A stretch of 64,000 nucleotides of DNA. Source: SHVO01 sp041905795 (GTDB taxonomy: Bacteria > Pseudomonadota > Alphaproteobacteria > Rhodospirillales > Rhodospirillaceae). Below the pieces are notes generated by a model that saw only the letters and a list, made by a program, of their open reading frames with translations, had not been told where the DNA came from and searched no databases. Position numbers and translations under genes: made by a program. The stretch covers positions 20,354 through 84,353 of the forward strand of contig JAYRKL010000018.1 in NCBI GenBank assembly GCA_041905795.1. Direction: 5' to 3'. This document shows positions 9,456 to 16,697 of this stretch, one piece after another (within the stretch, counting starts at the first letter, position 1; the number at the start of each line of letters is the position of its first letter).

Positions 9456-9938
9456 CTAGAGCACCTGGTACATCACATAGGCGTCCACGTACCCCAGGCG
9501 CGGATGGGCGAAGGCGCCCGGCAGCGTGCCGGCGACCGCGAATCCCATGCGTTTCCAGGCGGCGACGGCGTGGTGGTTGGTGCTGACCACGAAGTTGAAC
9601 TGCATCGCCCGGAAGCCGCGTTCGCGCGCCTGCGCCAGGGAATGGGCGCACATCGCCTGCGCCACGCCGCGGCCGCGCGCAGCCGGCGCCGTCACATAGC
9701 CGCAGTTGGCGACATGAGAACCGCCGCCGTCTTTGTTCGCCTGCAGGAAATAGGTTCCCAGCACGGCGCCCTGGTCTTCGGCCACGAACACGCTGCGCCC
9801 CGGCGTGAACCAATAGGCGAGTGCCCGCGCCCGGTCCCAGTCGCGCGGCAGGGCATAGGTCTCGCCCTCGCGGATCATCGGCTCCAGGATGGACCAGAGC
9901 ACATCGGCGTCGGCGTCACCGGCTGGCCTGACGATCAT
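9456..9938 (-). CDS. GNAT family N-acetyltransferase
   Basis: A 160-residue GCN5-related acetyltransferase. The acetyl-CoA binding motif A is clear (YVTAPAARGRGVAQAMC, an R-G-x-G-x-A pattern), followed by motif B-like NHHAVAAWKRMGFAVAGTLPGAF. That ending resembles the phosphinothricin/RimI-like subgroup. The start is ATG 9938, 2 bp after the stop of the upstream cysteine-cluster gene, so the two are very likely co-transcribed. The acceptor substrate is unknown. An unrelated overlapping frame opens further left and is ignored. Confidence 0.9.
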   Translation of the reverse strand: MIVRPAGDADADVLWSILEPMIREGETYALPRDWDRARALAYWFTPGRSVFVAEDQGAVLGTYFLQANKDGGGSHVANCGYVTAPAARGRGVAQAMCAHSLAQARERGFRAMQFNFVVSTNHHAVAAWKRMGFAVAGTLPGAFAHPRLGYVDAYVMYQVL

Positions 9939-9940
9939 GG

Positions 9941-10732
9941 TCAGACCGTCGGCGCCACATGGGCGGCCAGCTGGGAGATGGCGTGCTCGAAATGCGGCGG
10001 CACGGTGCCGGCGATGGGCACGCCGGCGAAGACGTCCTCGCCGGCCAGCCAGCGCGCCTCGGCGTCTTCGACCGCGAGCGCCGCCAGGACGGCGGCGTTC
10101 AGCTCGTAGGCCGCGGCTTTCAAGCCTTTGATCCGCAGCGCGGCGTACAACAGCATGCGCACGGCGTAGAGGATATCGGTGTGCACCGCCGGCATCGGGA
10201 TATTGGGCGCGGCGCCGTTGACGAAGGTGGCGATACAGGCGTTGAGGTCCACCGACACGAAGCTGCGGCATCCCAGGGGGCGCGCGGCGTAGATCGAACA
10301 GGCGTCGTCCACCAGCAGCGGACAGACGATGTGGCTGTTGAGCCGTTCTTCCATGGACAGGCCATGGGTGCCGGCGCCGGCGGCGCGCATTTTCTCGACC
10401 GCCTGAGCCCGGCGGCGGATGGTGCCCGCGACCCACAGGGCCTCGGGCGCGGTGACGCTGACCAGCTGGGTGCAGCAGGAGGCGCAGCCGCGGCGGCAGG
10501 CAAGTTGCGCCTTGGGTACCGTGCGGCTGTAGAGGTCGCCGAGGTGAGCCATGACGTCGGCGCAGGGTGAGTCCGCCGACGGCTGCGAGAACAGCCGCGC
10601 CACATGCCGCACATGGGCGGAAATGGACCGGGGATCGGGGCCCAGATTGAGCGGCGCCTCCAGGTACTTCTCGTCTTCCCGCTGCAGGGCGCGGCGTTCC
10701 GCCCGCTGCAGCCTGTTGTCCCCCGAACTCAC
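9941..10732 (-). CDS. YkgJ-family cysteine-cluster (Fe-S/zinc) protein
   Basis: About 263 residues with the C-x3-GC-x2-CC cluster motif (CRRGCASCC) near residue 75-85. A second group, CPLLVDDACSIYAARPLGCRS, supplies further cysteines. This is the YkgJ/UPF0153 pattern, thought to bind zinc or an Fe-S cluster; the function of the family is not known. GTG 10732 is favoured as start because AAGGA sits 8 bases upstream, whereas the TTG at 10738 is too close to it. It precedes the GNAT gene by 2 bp and is divergent from the exported Rossmann protein at 10845. Confidence 0.8.
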   Translation of the reverse strand: MSSGDNRLQRAERRALQREDEKYLEAPLNLGPDPRSISAHVRHVARLFSQPSADSPCADVMAHLGDLYSRTVPKAQLACRRGCASCCTQLVSVTAPEALWVAGTIRRRAQAVEKMRAAGAGTHGLSMEERLNSHIVCPLLVDDACSIYAARPLGCRSFVSVDLNACIATFVNGAAPNIPMPAVHTDILYAVRMLLYAALRIKGLKAAAYELNAAVLAALAVEDAEARWLAGEDVFAGVPIAGTVPPHFEHAISQLAAHVAPTV

Positions 10733-10844
10733 GTACAACGTCCTTGTCTCGCCGATCCCGCGGCCATCCTATCACCGGCCTGTGATTGAGCCACAGCCGG
10801 AACGGGAGTACCGTTGCCCGGCCCCGAGCAGGAGGAGCTGCGCC

Positions 10845-11573
10845 ATGTTCCGTGTCCCGGTCTACACACCCGCGCGCCGCGACGTGCTGCGCCTCGGCCT
10901 GCTGGCCGCCGCCTTCCCGCACCAGGGCTTCGCCGCGGCGCCGACGCTCAAGATCGCCACCGTCGGCGCGGGCCGCATGGGCAGCGCGCTGGGCGGCCTG
11001 TTCATCAAGGCCGGTCACCCGGTGATGTTCTCCACCCGGCATCCCGAGGAACTCAAGGACATGGTCGCGGGCCTCGGCCCCCTCGCCCAGGCCGGAACCG
11101 TGGCCGACGCGGTCAAATACGGCGACGTGGTCGTGCTGCTGGTGCCCTACGGCGCCATGCCCGATCTCGCCAGGGAGCATGCCGCCGCGCTCGCCGCCAA
11201 AGCGCTGGTGCTGGATGTCAGCAATCCGATCGTGCCGCGCGACGGCGACGTCGGCGCCCAGGCCCGCGCCGAGGGCGCCGGCACCTTCCTCGCGAAACTG
11301 ATGCCGGGCGCGAAGATCGTGCGCGCCTTCAACGCCATCGGCGCCGGCACTCTCGCCTCGGCCGCCAACCGCACGCCGGAACGCACCGGCGTGCCGCTGG
11401 CGGGTGACGATCAAGGCGCGCTCGCGGTCGCGTCCGCCCTGGTGCGGGAGATCGGCTTCGATCCGGTGGTGGTCGGCTCCCTTGCGCTCGGCCGGCATCT
11501 GATCCCCGGCACGCCCATCGGCGGCGAACACACCGCCGCCGAACTGCGCAAGATCGCCGCCACCCTCAAGTAG
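10845..11573 (+). CDS. Tat-exported NADP-binding (F420-dependent reductase-like) protein
   Basis: A 242-residue protein. The N-terminus looks like a twin-arginine signal (RRDVLRLGLLAAAFP, then a cleavage-like GFAAA). A Rossmann nucleotide-binding motif follows (VGAGRMGSALGGLFIKAGH), then the NADPH-dependent F420 reductase / NADP oxidoreductase fold with LDVSNPIVPRDGD and FNAIGAGTL. Export of a Rossmann protein by Tat is sensible because the cofactor is loaded in the cytoplasm. The start ATG has a good AGGAGG site about 10 bases upstream. The stop lies 4 bp from the convergent stop of the acetamidase-like gene, within the palindrome TAGCGCGCTA. Substrate unknown. Confidence 0.82.
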   Translation: MFRVPVYTPARRDVLRLGLLAAAFPHQGFAAAPTLKIATVGAGRMGSALGGLFIKAGHPVMFSTRHPEELKDMVAGLGPLAQAGTVADAVKYGDVVVLLVPYGAMPDLAREHAAALAAKALVLDVSNPIVPRDGDVGAQARAEGAGTFLAKLMPGAKIVRAFNAIGAGTLASAANRTPERTGVPLAGDDQGALAVASALVREIGFDPVVVGSLALGRHLIPGTPIGGEHTAAELRKIAATLK

Positions 11574-11577
11574 CGCG

Positions 11578-12561
11578 CTACTTCTTCGGCAGCAGGCTCT
11601 TCCGGATCTTGGCCGCCACGGTGAAGCTGGGGTCCACCACATTGGCGATCTCGTATTCCGCCGCCTGTCCCATATAGGTCTGGGCACCGCGTTCGGTGAA
11701 GCCGTACTCGTCCATCAGCAGCTTCTGCATGTCGCTGCTGGCGATCTGGAAGGCTTCCAGCAGGGGACGCGCGCTGCCCAGGATCACGATATGGGTGTCG
11801 GTCTCGACCCGCGGCCAGGCGATGGTCTTCTTCTTGACCAGTTCAACCTGGAACACGACGTCCATCGACGTCTCGAGGCCGGTCCCCGCGGGCTCGGCCT
11901 CGCCCTGGCGGGCATGACCGTCGCCGAGGAACAGCAGCGCGCCCGGCTCGAACACCGGCAGGGTCACTTTCACGCCCTGCCCCAGATAGGCGTAGTCCAT
12001 GTTGCCGCCGAAGGCGCCCGGTGTGTTGGCGGCGATCGCCTCCTTGCGCGCCGGCGCCACACCGATGCACCCGAGCATGGGCCGCAAGGGCAGGCTGATG
12101 CCGCCGGGCTGCACGTCGGCCTGGTCGAGGGTGGCGACGCCTTTGGCCCTGTCGATGGTCCAGGTGAGGCGCTTGGGCTCGCGGTCGGCGCGCGCGGCGA
12201 TCGACTGCGGTGTCGCGGCGTAGGGCGCCAGCAGGCTGCCCGAATAGGCCATGGCGCGGTTGGTATCGAGCTTGACGATGGTGACGACGATGGAATCGCC
12301 GGGCTCGGCGCCCTCGATATAGAACGGGCCGGTCTCGGGATTGCCGCCGGGCGATACGCTCTTGCTCTGGAAATCGACACCCGCCGCGTCGATGGTCTTG
12401 GTGATCACCGTGTCCCCGGACTTGATGCGCAGAGCCGGCGGATGGGCGAAGGAATAGGTGGTGTAATAGGTGCTGGGCGTGAAGCGGTGGGTTTCCGCCT
12501 GCGCCGCTGTCGCCGCGACCGCCGCGATGGCGCCGGCAAACACCGCGTGTTTGAAAGTCAT
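11578..12561 (-). CDS. Exported acetamidase/formamidase family protein
   Basis: A 327-residue protein with a Sec signal peptide (KHAVFAGAIAAVAATAAQA). The body matches the acetamidase/formamidase (FmdA/AmdA) fold: GDTVITKTIDAAG, the FYIEGAEPGDSIVV turn, MLGCIGVAP, PGAFGGNMDYAYL, and LFLGDGHARQGEAE, which holds the metal/active-site acidic and histidine residues. Cytoplasmic family members hydrolyse formamide or acetamide to ammonia. The exported version here probably acts in the periplasm on an unknown amide. Start ATG 12561 directly precedes the signal peptide. It is divergent from the FG-GAP gene at 12740. Confidence 0.85.
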   Translation of the reverse strand: MTFKHAVFAGAIAAVAATAAQAETHRFTPSTYYTTYSFAHPPALRIKSGDTVITKTIDAAGVDFQSKSVSPGGNPETGPFYIEGAEPGDSIVVTIVKLDTNRAMAYSGSLLAPYAATPQSIAARADREPKRLTWTIDRAKGVATLDQADVQPGGISLPLRPMLGCIGVAPARKEAIAANTPGAFGGNMDYAYLGQGVKVTLPVFEPGALLFLGDGHARQGEAEPAGTGLETSMDVVFQVELVKKKTIAWPRVETDTHIVILGSARPLLEAFQIASSDMQKLLMDEYGFTERGAQTYMGQAAEYEIANVVDPSFTVAAKIRKSLLPKK

Positions 12562-12636
12562 GATCGCGTCCCCCGTTGATGCTGAACCCGGCCTCAACTC
12601 TGCCCGGCCTCCGGGGTGAGTCAACACTAGTAATGT

Positions 12637-12668
12637 TGCGATGCACATAAGATTATTGTGCGATGCAC
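12637..12668. promoter_or_regulatory. Direct repeat TGCGATGCAC x2 in a divergent intergenic region
   Basis: The 10-mer TGCGATGCAC occurs at 12637-12646 and again at 12659-12668, a 22-bp period, or about two helical turns. It lies between the divergent acetamidase-like gene (start 12561) and FG-GAP gene (start 12740). This spacing suits a regulator binding one face of the DNA. No regulator is identified. Confidence 0.35.
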
Positions 12669-12739
12669 TCTTTTCGCCGCTGCGGCTTACCCGCGGAATC
12701 GATTAAGCTCGCCGGACATTCCTTTGAGAGGCTCCGGAC

Positions 12740-14239
12740 ATGCGCATCGCGTTCCTGGCCATGGCGGCCGTGCTTTTCCCGGCGGCGGGTTTTGCCGCCG
12801 AACCGGTGACTTTCGCCAAGGTCCAACCCGACCTCCTCGCCGGGACGCACGCCCTCTCCAGCGCCTGGGCGGATTACGACAACGACGGCGATCTCGACCT
12901 GCTGGTGGCCTACGGGCACGGCGTGCTCAGGCTGTTTCAGAATACCAACGGCGTGTTCACCGATGTGACGCAGAAGGCCGGGCTGATCCCCAACCCCGAC
13001 GCCAAGGCCATGGAGCCGATCGAACTGCGCTCCGCCGCCTGGGGCGATTACGACGGCGACGGCAACCTCGACCTCTACATCGGCACGCGGTTCGCCGGCA
13101 CCGGCGCGCCGCCGCCCGAGAACCGCAGCTACATGTTCCACAACAACGGCAACGGCACCTTCACCGAGGTGGCGCGAGAGCTGGGCGTCGATGCGCCCAA
13201 AGCCAGCGTGCGCCAGGCGAGTTTCATCGACCTCGACGGCGACGGCGATCTCGACCTCTACGTGGCCGACCGCAACGGCCCCAACCGCATGTTCCGCAAC
13301 GACGGCGGAAAGTTCACCGACATCGCCGCCGCGGTGGGCCTCGACGACAAGCGCTTCACGGTCGGCACCTGCTGGTTCGACATGGACAAGGACGGCGACC
13401 TCGACGCCTTTGTCGCCAACCAGGACGGCGGCACCGACGCGTTCTATAGGAACGACAACGGCAAGTTCACCGATGTCGCGCCCCAGCTGGGCATGAACCG
13501 GCCGGGCCGCGCCAAGGACGAGGGCGGCGTCGGCTGCTCGGTGGCCGATTTCGACAATGACGGCAACCTCGACATCTACGTCGCCACCTACGGCGAGGAC
13601 CTGCTCTATCGCAACAACGGCAACGGCACCTTCACCGACGTCGCTCACGCCCAAGGCATCGTCGGCCACGGGCATATGGTGGGCGCCAGCTGGGCGGATG
13701 TCGACAACGACGGCCTGGTGGACGTATTCGTCGCGGGCTACCACGACAACGAGCCCGACGACCGCCTCTACCGCAACACCGGCAAGGGTTTCGTCAACGT
13801 CATCACCCCGGTCATGAATGCCTCCGACCACGGCGTGCAGTGGGCTGACTTCGACCAGGACGGCGACCTCGATCTGTCGCTCACCAACGACTTCTCCAAG
13901 TCGGTGGCCGTGCACACCCTGGTCAAGAACAACCTCGGCGGCGCCCGGCGCGGGAAGTCGCTGGAGGTGATGGTGAGGGACGCCAAGGGCAAGTTCGCGC
14001 CCGGCGCCGAAGTGCGGCTTTACGACCCCGCCGGCAAGATCCTCGGCACGCGCCTGGTCAACACCGGCGACGGCTACAACTCCCAGAGCGTCACGCCGGT
14101 GCATTTCGGGCTGGCGTCCGATGGCCCGGTGACGGTGGAGGTCACCTACATCACCGCCAAGGGCCGCGCGGCGCAGAAACAGACCGTCAAACCGGCCGAC
14201 TTCATCGGTAAAGTGCTGACCGTGACGCAAAAGCCCTGA
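12740..14239 (+). CDS. Exported FG-GAP/VCBS repeat protein with ASPIC/UnbV domain (CRTAC1-like)
   Basis: A 499-residue protein with a Sec signal peptide (MRIAFLAMAAVLFPAAGFAA). It has at least seven calcium-binding D-x-D-x-D-G-D-L-D loops (for example WADYDNDGDLDLL, WGDYDGDGNLDLY, IDLDGDGDLDLYV), each in an FG-GAP/VCBS beta-propeller blade. The C-terminal ~100 residues (from GKSLEVMVRDAKG to VTYITAKGRAAQ) match the ASPIC/UnbV domain. This architecture is like CRTAC1 and many bacterial extracellular proteins; the ligand is unknown and adhesion or carbohydrate binding is an inference. It is likely monocistronic, with 86 bp before the radical SAM gene. Confidence 0.9.
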   Translation: MRIAFLAMAAVLFPAAGFAAEPVTFAKVQPDLLAGTHALSSAWADYDNDGDLDLLVAYGHGVLRLFQNTNGVFTDVTQKAGLIPNPDAKAMEPIELRSAAWGDYDGDGNLDLYIGTRFAGTGAPPPENRSYMFHNNGNGTFTEVARELGVDAPKASVRQASFIDLDGDGDLDLYVADRNGPNRMFRNDGGKFTDIAAAVGLDDKRFTVGTCWFDMDKDGDLDAFVANQDGGTDAFYRNDNGKFTDVAPQLGMNRPGRAKDEGGVGCSVADFDNDGNLDIYVATYGEDLLYRNNGNGTFTDVAHAQGIVGHGHMVGASWADVDNDGLVDVFVAGYHDNEPDDRLYRNTGKGFVNVITPVMNASDHGVQWADFDQDGDLDLSLTNDFSKSVAVHTLVKNNLGGARRGKSLEVMVRDAKGKFAPGAEVRLYDPAGKILGTRLVNTGDGYNSQSVTPVHFGLASDGPVTVEVTYITAKGRAAQKQTVKPADFIGKVLTVTQKP

Positions 14240-14325
14240 AGGTGCGGCGGGTTCGGGGGTTTTCGCGTTTATTTTCACGGGTTTGACGGTCCGGGCTCTG
14301 ATATAACCGCGGGCCCGGTTAGACT

Positions 14326-15960
14326 ATGCCCATGAAGATCAACCTCCTGACCATTGAAGACGGCCTCAACAACACCGGCTTCCGGAAGGTCGCGGCCTAT
14401 ATCAAGAGCCTCAATCCCGACACCCATGTGCACTATGTGGTGACCGGCAACGTGCGCTCCTTCGCCTATCACCTGATGACCCGGGGCGCCAACACGCTCT
14501 CGGCCGCCGACGTCGACAAGATCGCCGACACGGTCTCGGACTGCGACATCGTCGGCTTCTCGTCGATGACCCAATACGCCAACGCCACCGTCGACATCAT
14601 CAAGGCGATCCGGGCGCGCAATCCCAAGGCCTATATCGTCTGGGGCGGCATCCACCCGATCATCCAGCCGGAAGACGCCATCCTGCACGCCGACGCCATC
14701 TGCACCGGCGAGGGCGAGTTCGCGTTCGAGAATTTCCTCAAGGCCTTCAAGGCCGGCGAGCCCTATTTCGACACCAAGGGGTTCTGGTTCAACACACCGG
14801 ACGGCGTGAGGAAGAACACCAACCTTCCCTTGATGACGCCCGAGGAGATGGACCGGATGCCGATCCCGGTCTACGCCGACGGCGAGCGCCTGTTCCAGTC
14901 CGGCCGGGGCTTCGCGCCCATCGCCACGGACGACTTCCTGTTCTACAACGGCCTCGCCTACAAGACGGTGTGGTCGATCGGCTGTCCTTTCCGCTGCACC
15001 TATTGCGGCAACACCAAGTTCATCGACTACGACAAGAATTACCGCAAGATCCGCCACTCATCGCCGGCCGCGATCATCGCCGAACTCAAGGACGCCATCA
15101 CCAAGCATCCGCATATCTCCAGCGTGGTGTTCGACGACGACAGTTTCATGGCGCTGCCGATGCGGGTGATGGAGGACTTCTGCGAGCTGTACAACCGCGA
15201 CATCAAGCTGCCGTTCGTGATCACCGGCCTGATCCCGAACTATGTGCGCGAGGATAAACTGCGGCTCCTGGTCAACGCCGGCATGAACCGGGTGCGCATG
15301 GGCATCCAGTCGGGCAGCGAGGCGATCCTGGAATTCTACGACCGCCCCACCCCCATCGCCCGGGTGAAAGAAGCCTGTACCATCCTCAACGCCTTCAAGG
15401 ATCACATGATCCCGCCGGCCTTCGACATCATCCTCGACAACCCCATCGAGACGGTCGAGGACAACCACGCCACCTTGGACCTCATCCACACCATGCCGCG
15501 GCCGTTCACGCTCAATGTGTTCTCGCTGCGCATCATCCCCAACACCGGGATGGCGGCGGCATTCAAGAAGCGCGGCGTCGATATCGACGATATCCGTAAA
15601 CCCTACACCAAGCCACGGCCGACCATCTCGAACATGATGGTGTTCGCGATGATCGCCCTGCCGCTGCCGGACGGGGTATTCCGCTTCTTCAAGAAGCGTG
15701 CCCTGCCCACCCACATGGAGCAGCGGCACTATCCGGTGCTGATGCTGCTGATGCGCCTCTTGTATCTGGTGAAACGCGCCAGCGATCATCTTTTCTATTT
15801 CGATCTCACCGTCGCCAGCGGCCGTTCGGCGGTGCTGGCCTGGAAACTCGGCATCCTCAAGGCCTGGCAGAAGATCATGTTGCCGCGCTTCGCCGCCCGC
15901 CGCGCGCAGGTACAGCGCCCGCCGCCGGCGCGGCGCAGCGTCCCGGTCGCGGCGGAATAG
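14326..15960 (+). CDS. B12-binding-domain radical SAM protein
   Basis: 544 residues. The N-terminal ~150 residues form a cobalamin-binding-like Rossmann domain (VGFSSMTQYANATVDIIKAI, VWGGIHPIIQPEDA, ICTGEGE). The radical SAM motif C-x3-C-x2-C is at residues 220-227 (CPFRCTYC), and the strands VFDDDSFM and GIQSGSEAILEFYDR complete the TIM-barrel core. BchE-like members use methylcobalamin and SAM for methylations or cyclisations on unactivated carbon; the substrate is unknown. ATG 14332 is an alternative start. It is followed after 2 bp by the dienelactone-hydrolase-like gene, suggesting a shared pathway. Confidence 0.9.
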   Translation: MPMKINLLTIEDGLNNTGFRKVAAYIKSLNPDTHVHYVVTGNVRSFAYHLMTRGANTLSAADVDKIADTVSDCDIVGFSSMTQYANATVDIIKAIRARNPKAYIVWGGIHPIIQPEDAILHADAICTGEGEFAFENFLKAFKAGEPYFDTKGFWFNTPDGVRKNTNLPLMTPEEMDRMPIPVYADGERLFQSGRGFAPIATDDFLFYNGLAYKTVWSIGCPFRCTYCGNTKFIDYDKNYRKIRHSSPAAIIAELKDAITKHPHISSVVFDDDSFMALPMRVMEDFCELYNRDIKLPFVITGLIPNYVREDKLRLLVNAGMNRVRMGIQSGSEAILEFYDRPTPIARVKEACTILNAFKDHMIPPAFDIILDNPIETVEDNHATLDLIHTMPRPFTLNVFSLRIIPNTGMAAAFKKRGVDIDDIRKPYTKPRPTISNMMVFAMIALPLPDGVFRFFKKRALPTHMEQRHYPVLMLLMRLLYLVKRASDHLFYFDLTVASGRSAVLAWKLGILKAWQKIMLPRFAARRAQVQRPPPARRSVPVAAE

Positions 15961-15962
15961 CC

Positions 15963-16697
15963 ATGAAACGCGCGGCGCTCCTGGGGCTGATGCTGCTGTG
16001 GAGCACGGCGGCCGCGGCCGCCGAGATCGCCGGGAAGGACATGCGGCTTCCGGCTACCGAACGCCAGGTCCGCGTCACCTATTTCCATGCCCCGGGCGAG
16101 GCCAAACGTCCCGCCGCGCTGTTGCTGCACGGCGCCGGCGGCTTCGACCGCCGTCTCAAGGACTATTTCGCCTATGCCTCAACCTTGGCGAACGCCGGGA
16201 TAGACGCCTACCTGGTCTACTACTACAGCGCCGACGACGAAGCCGGCTACGACTTCGCGGCGCGCTATCCCGCCTGGGCCAGGCTGGTGGACGATCTCGC
16301 CGACCACCTGCGGGCGCAGCCGCAATCCAACGGCAAAGTCGGGCTGGTGGGTTTCTCCAACGGCGGGATCCTGGCCAGCGGCGCGGTTGCGCTCGACCCC
16401 AATATCAGCGCCGCGGTCATCTATTACGGCACGCCGCCCTGGCCCTTGCAGGAGCCGGTGCGGCGCTATCCGCCGCTCCTGATTCTGCACGGCGACGCCG
16501 ACGCCGTCATTTCGGTCAGCGCCGGGCGGGAACTGGCGCGCAGCGCCCAGGCGTTGGGTGCGTCGGTGGATCTGGTGATCTACCCCGGCGAGGCCCACGG
16601 CTTCGGCTCCAACATCGCCGGCCGGAACGGCGCCGATGCCCTCAAACGCACCACCGCCTTCCTGCAACGGCAGTTGGGTGCTAATCCGCCACCGTAA
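15963..16697 (+). CDS. Secreted dienelactone-hydrolase-family alpha/beta hydrolase
   Basis: A 244-residue protein with a signal peptide (KRAALLGLMLLWSTAAAAA). The alpha/beta-hydrolase triad is visible: nucleophile Ser in GFSNGG, Asp in LHGDADAVIS and His in GEAHGFG, with the oxyanion LLLHGAGGF upstream. The DLH family hydrolyses esters or lactones, here in the periplasm. The ATG is 2 bp after the radical SAM stop, so it is co-transcribed. Its last 17 bp overlap the 3' end of the convergent glycosyltransferase gene. Confidence 0.88.
   Translation: MKRAALLGLMLLWSTAAAAAEIAGKDMRLPATERQVRVTYFHAPGEAKRPAALLLHGAGGFDRRLKDYFAYASTLANAGIDAYLVYYYSADDEAGYDFAARYPAWARLVDDLADHLRAQPQSNGKVGLVGFSNGGILASGAVALDPNISAAVIYYGTPPWPLQEPVRRYPPLLILHGDADAVISVSAGRELARSAQALGASVDLVIYPGEAHGFGSNIAGRNGADALKRTTAFLQRQLGANPPP

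Noticed and set aside
12653..14278. A 541-codon minus-strand frame opposite the FG-GAP gene
   Set aside because: Repetitive valine-rich antisense of the D-x-D-x-D-G repeats; not a protein.
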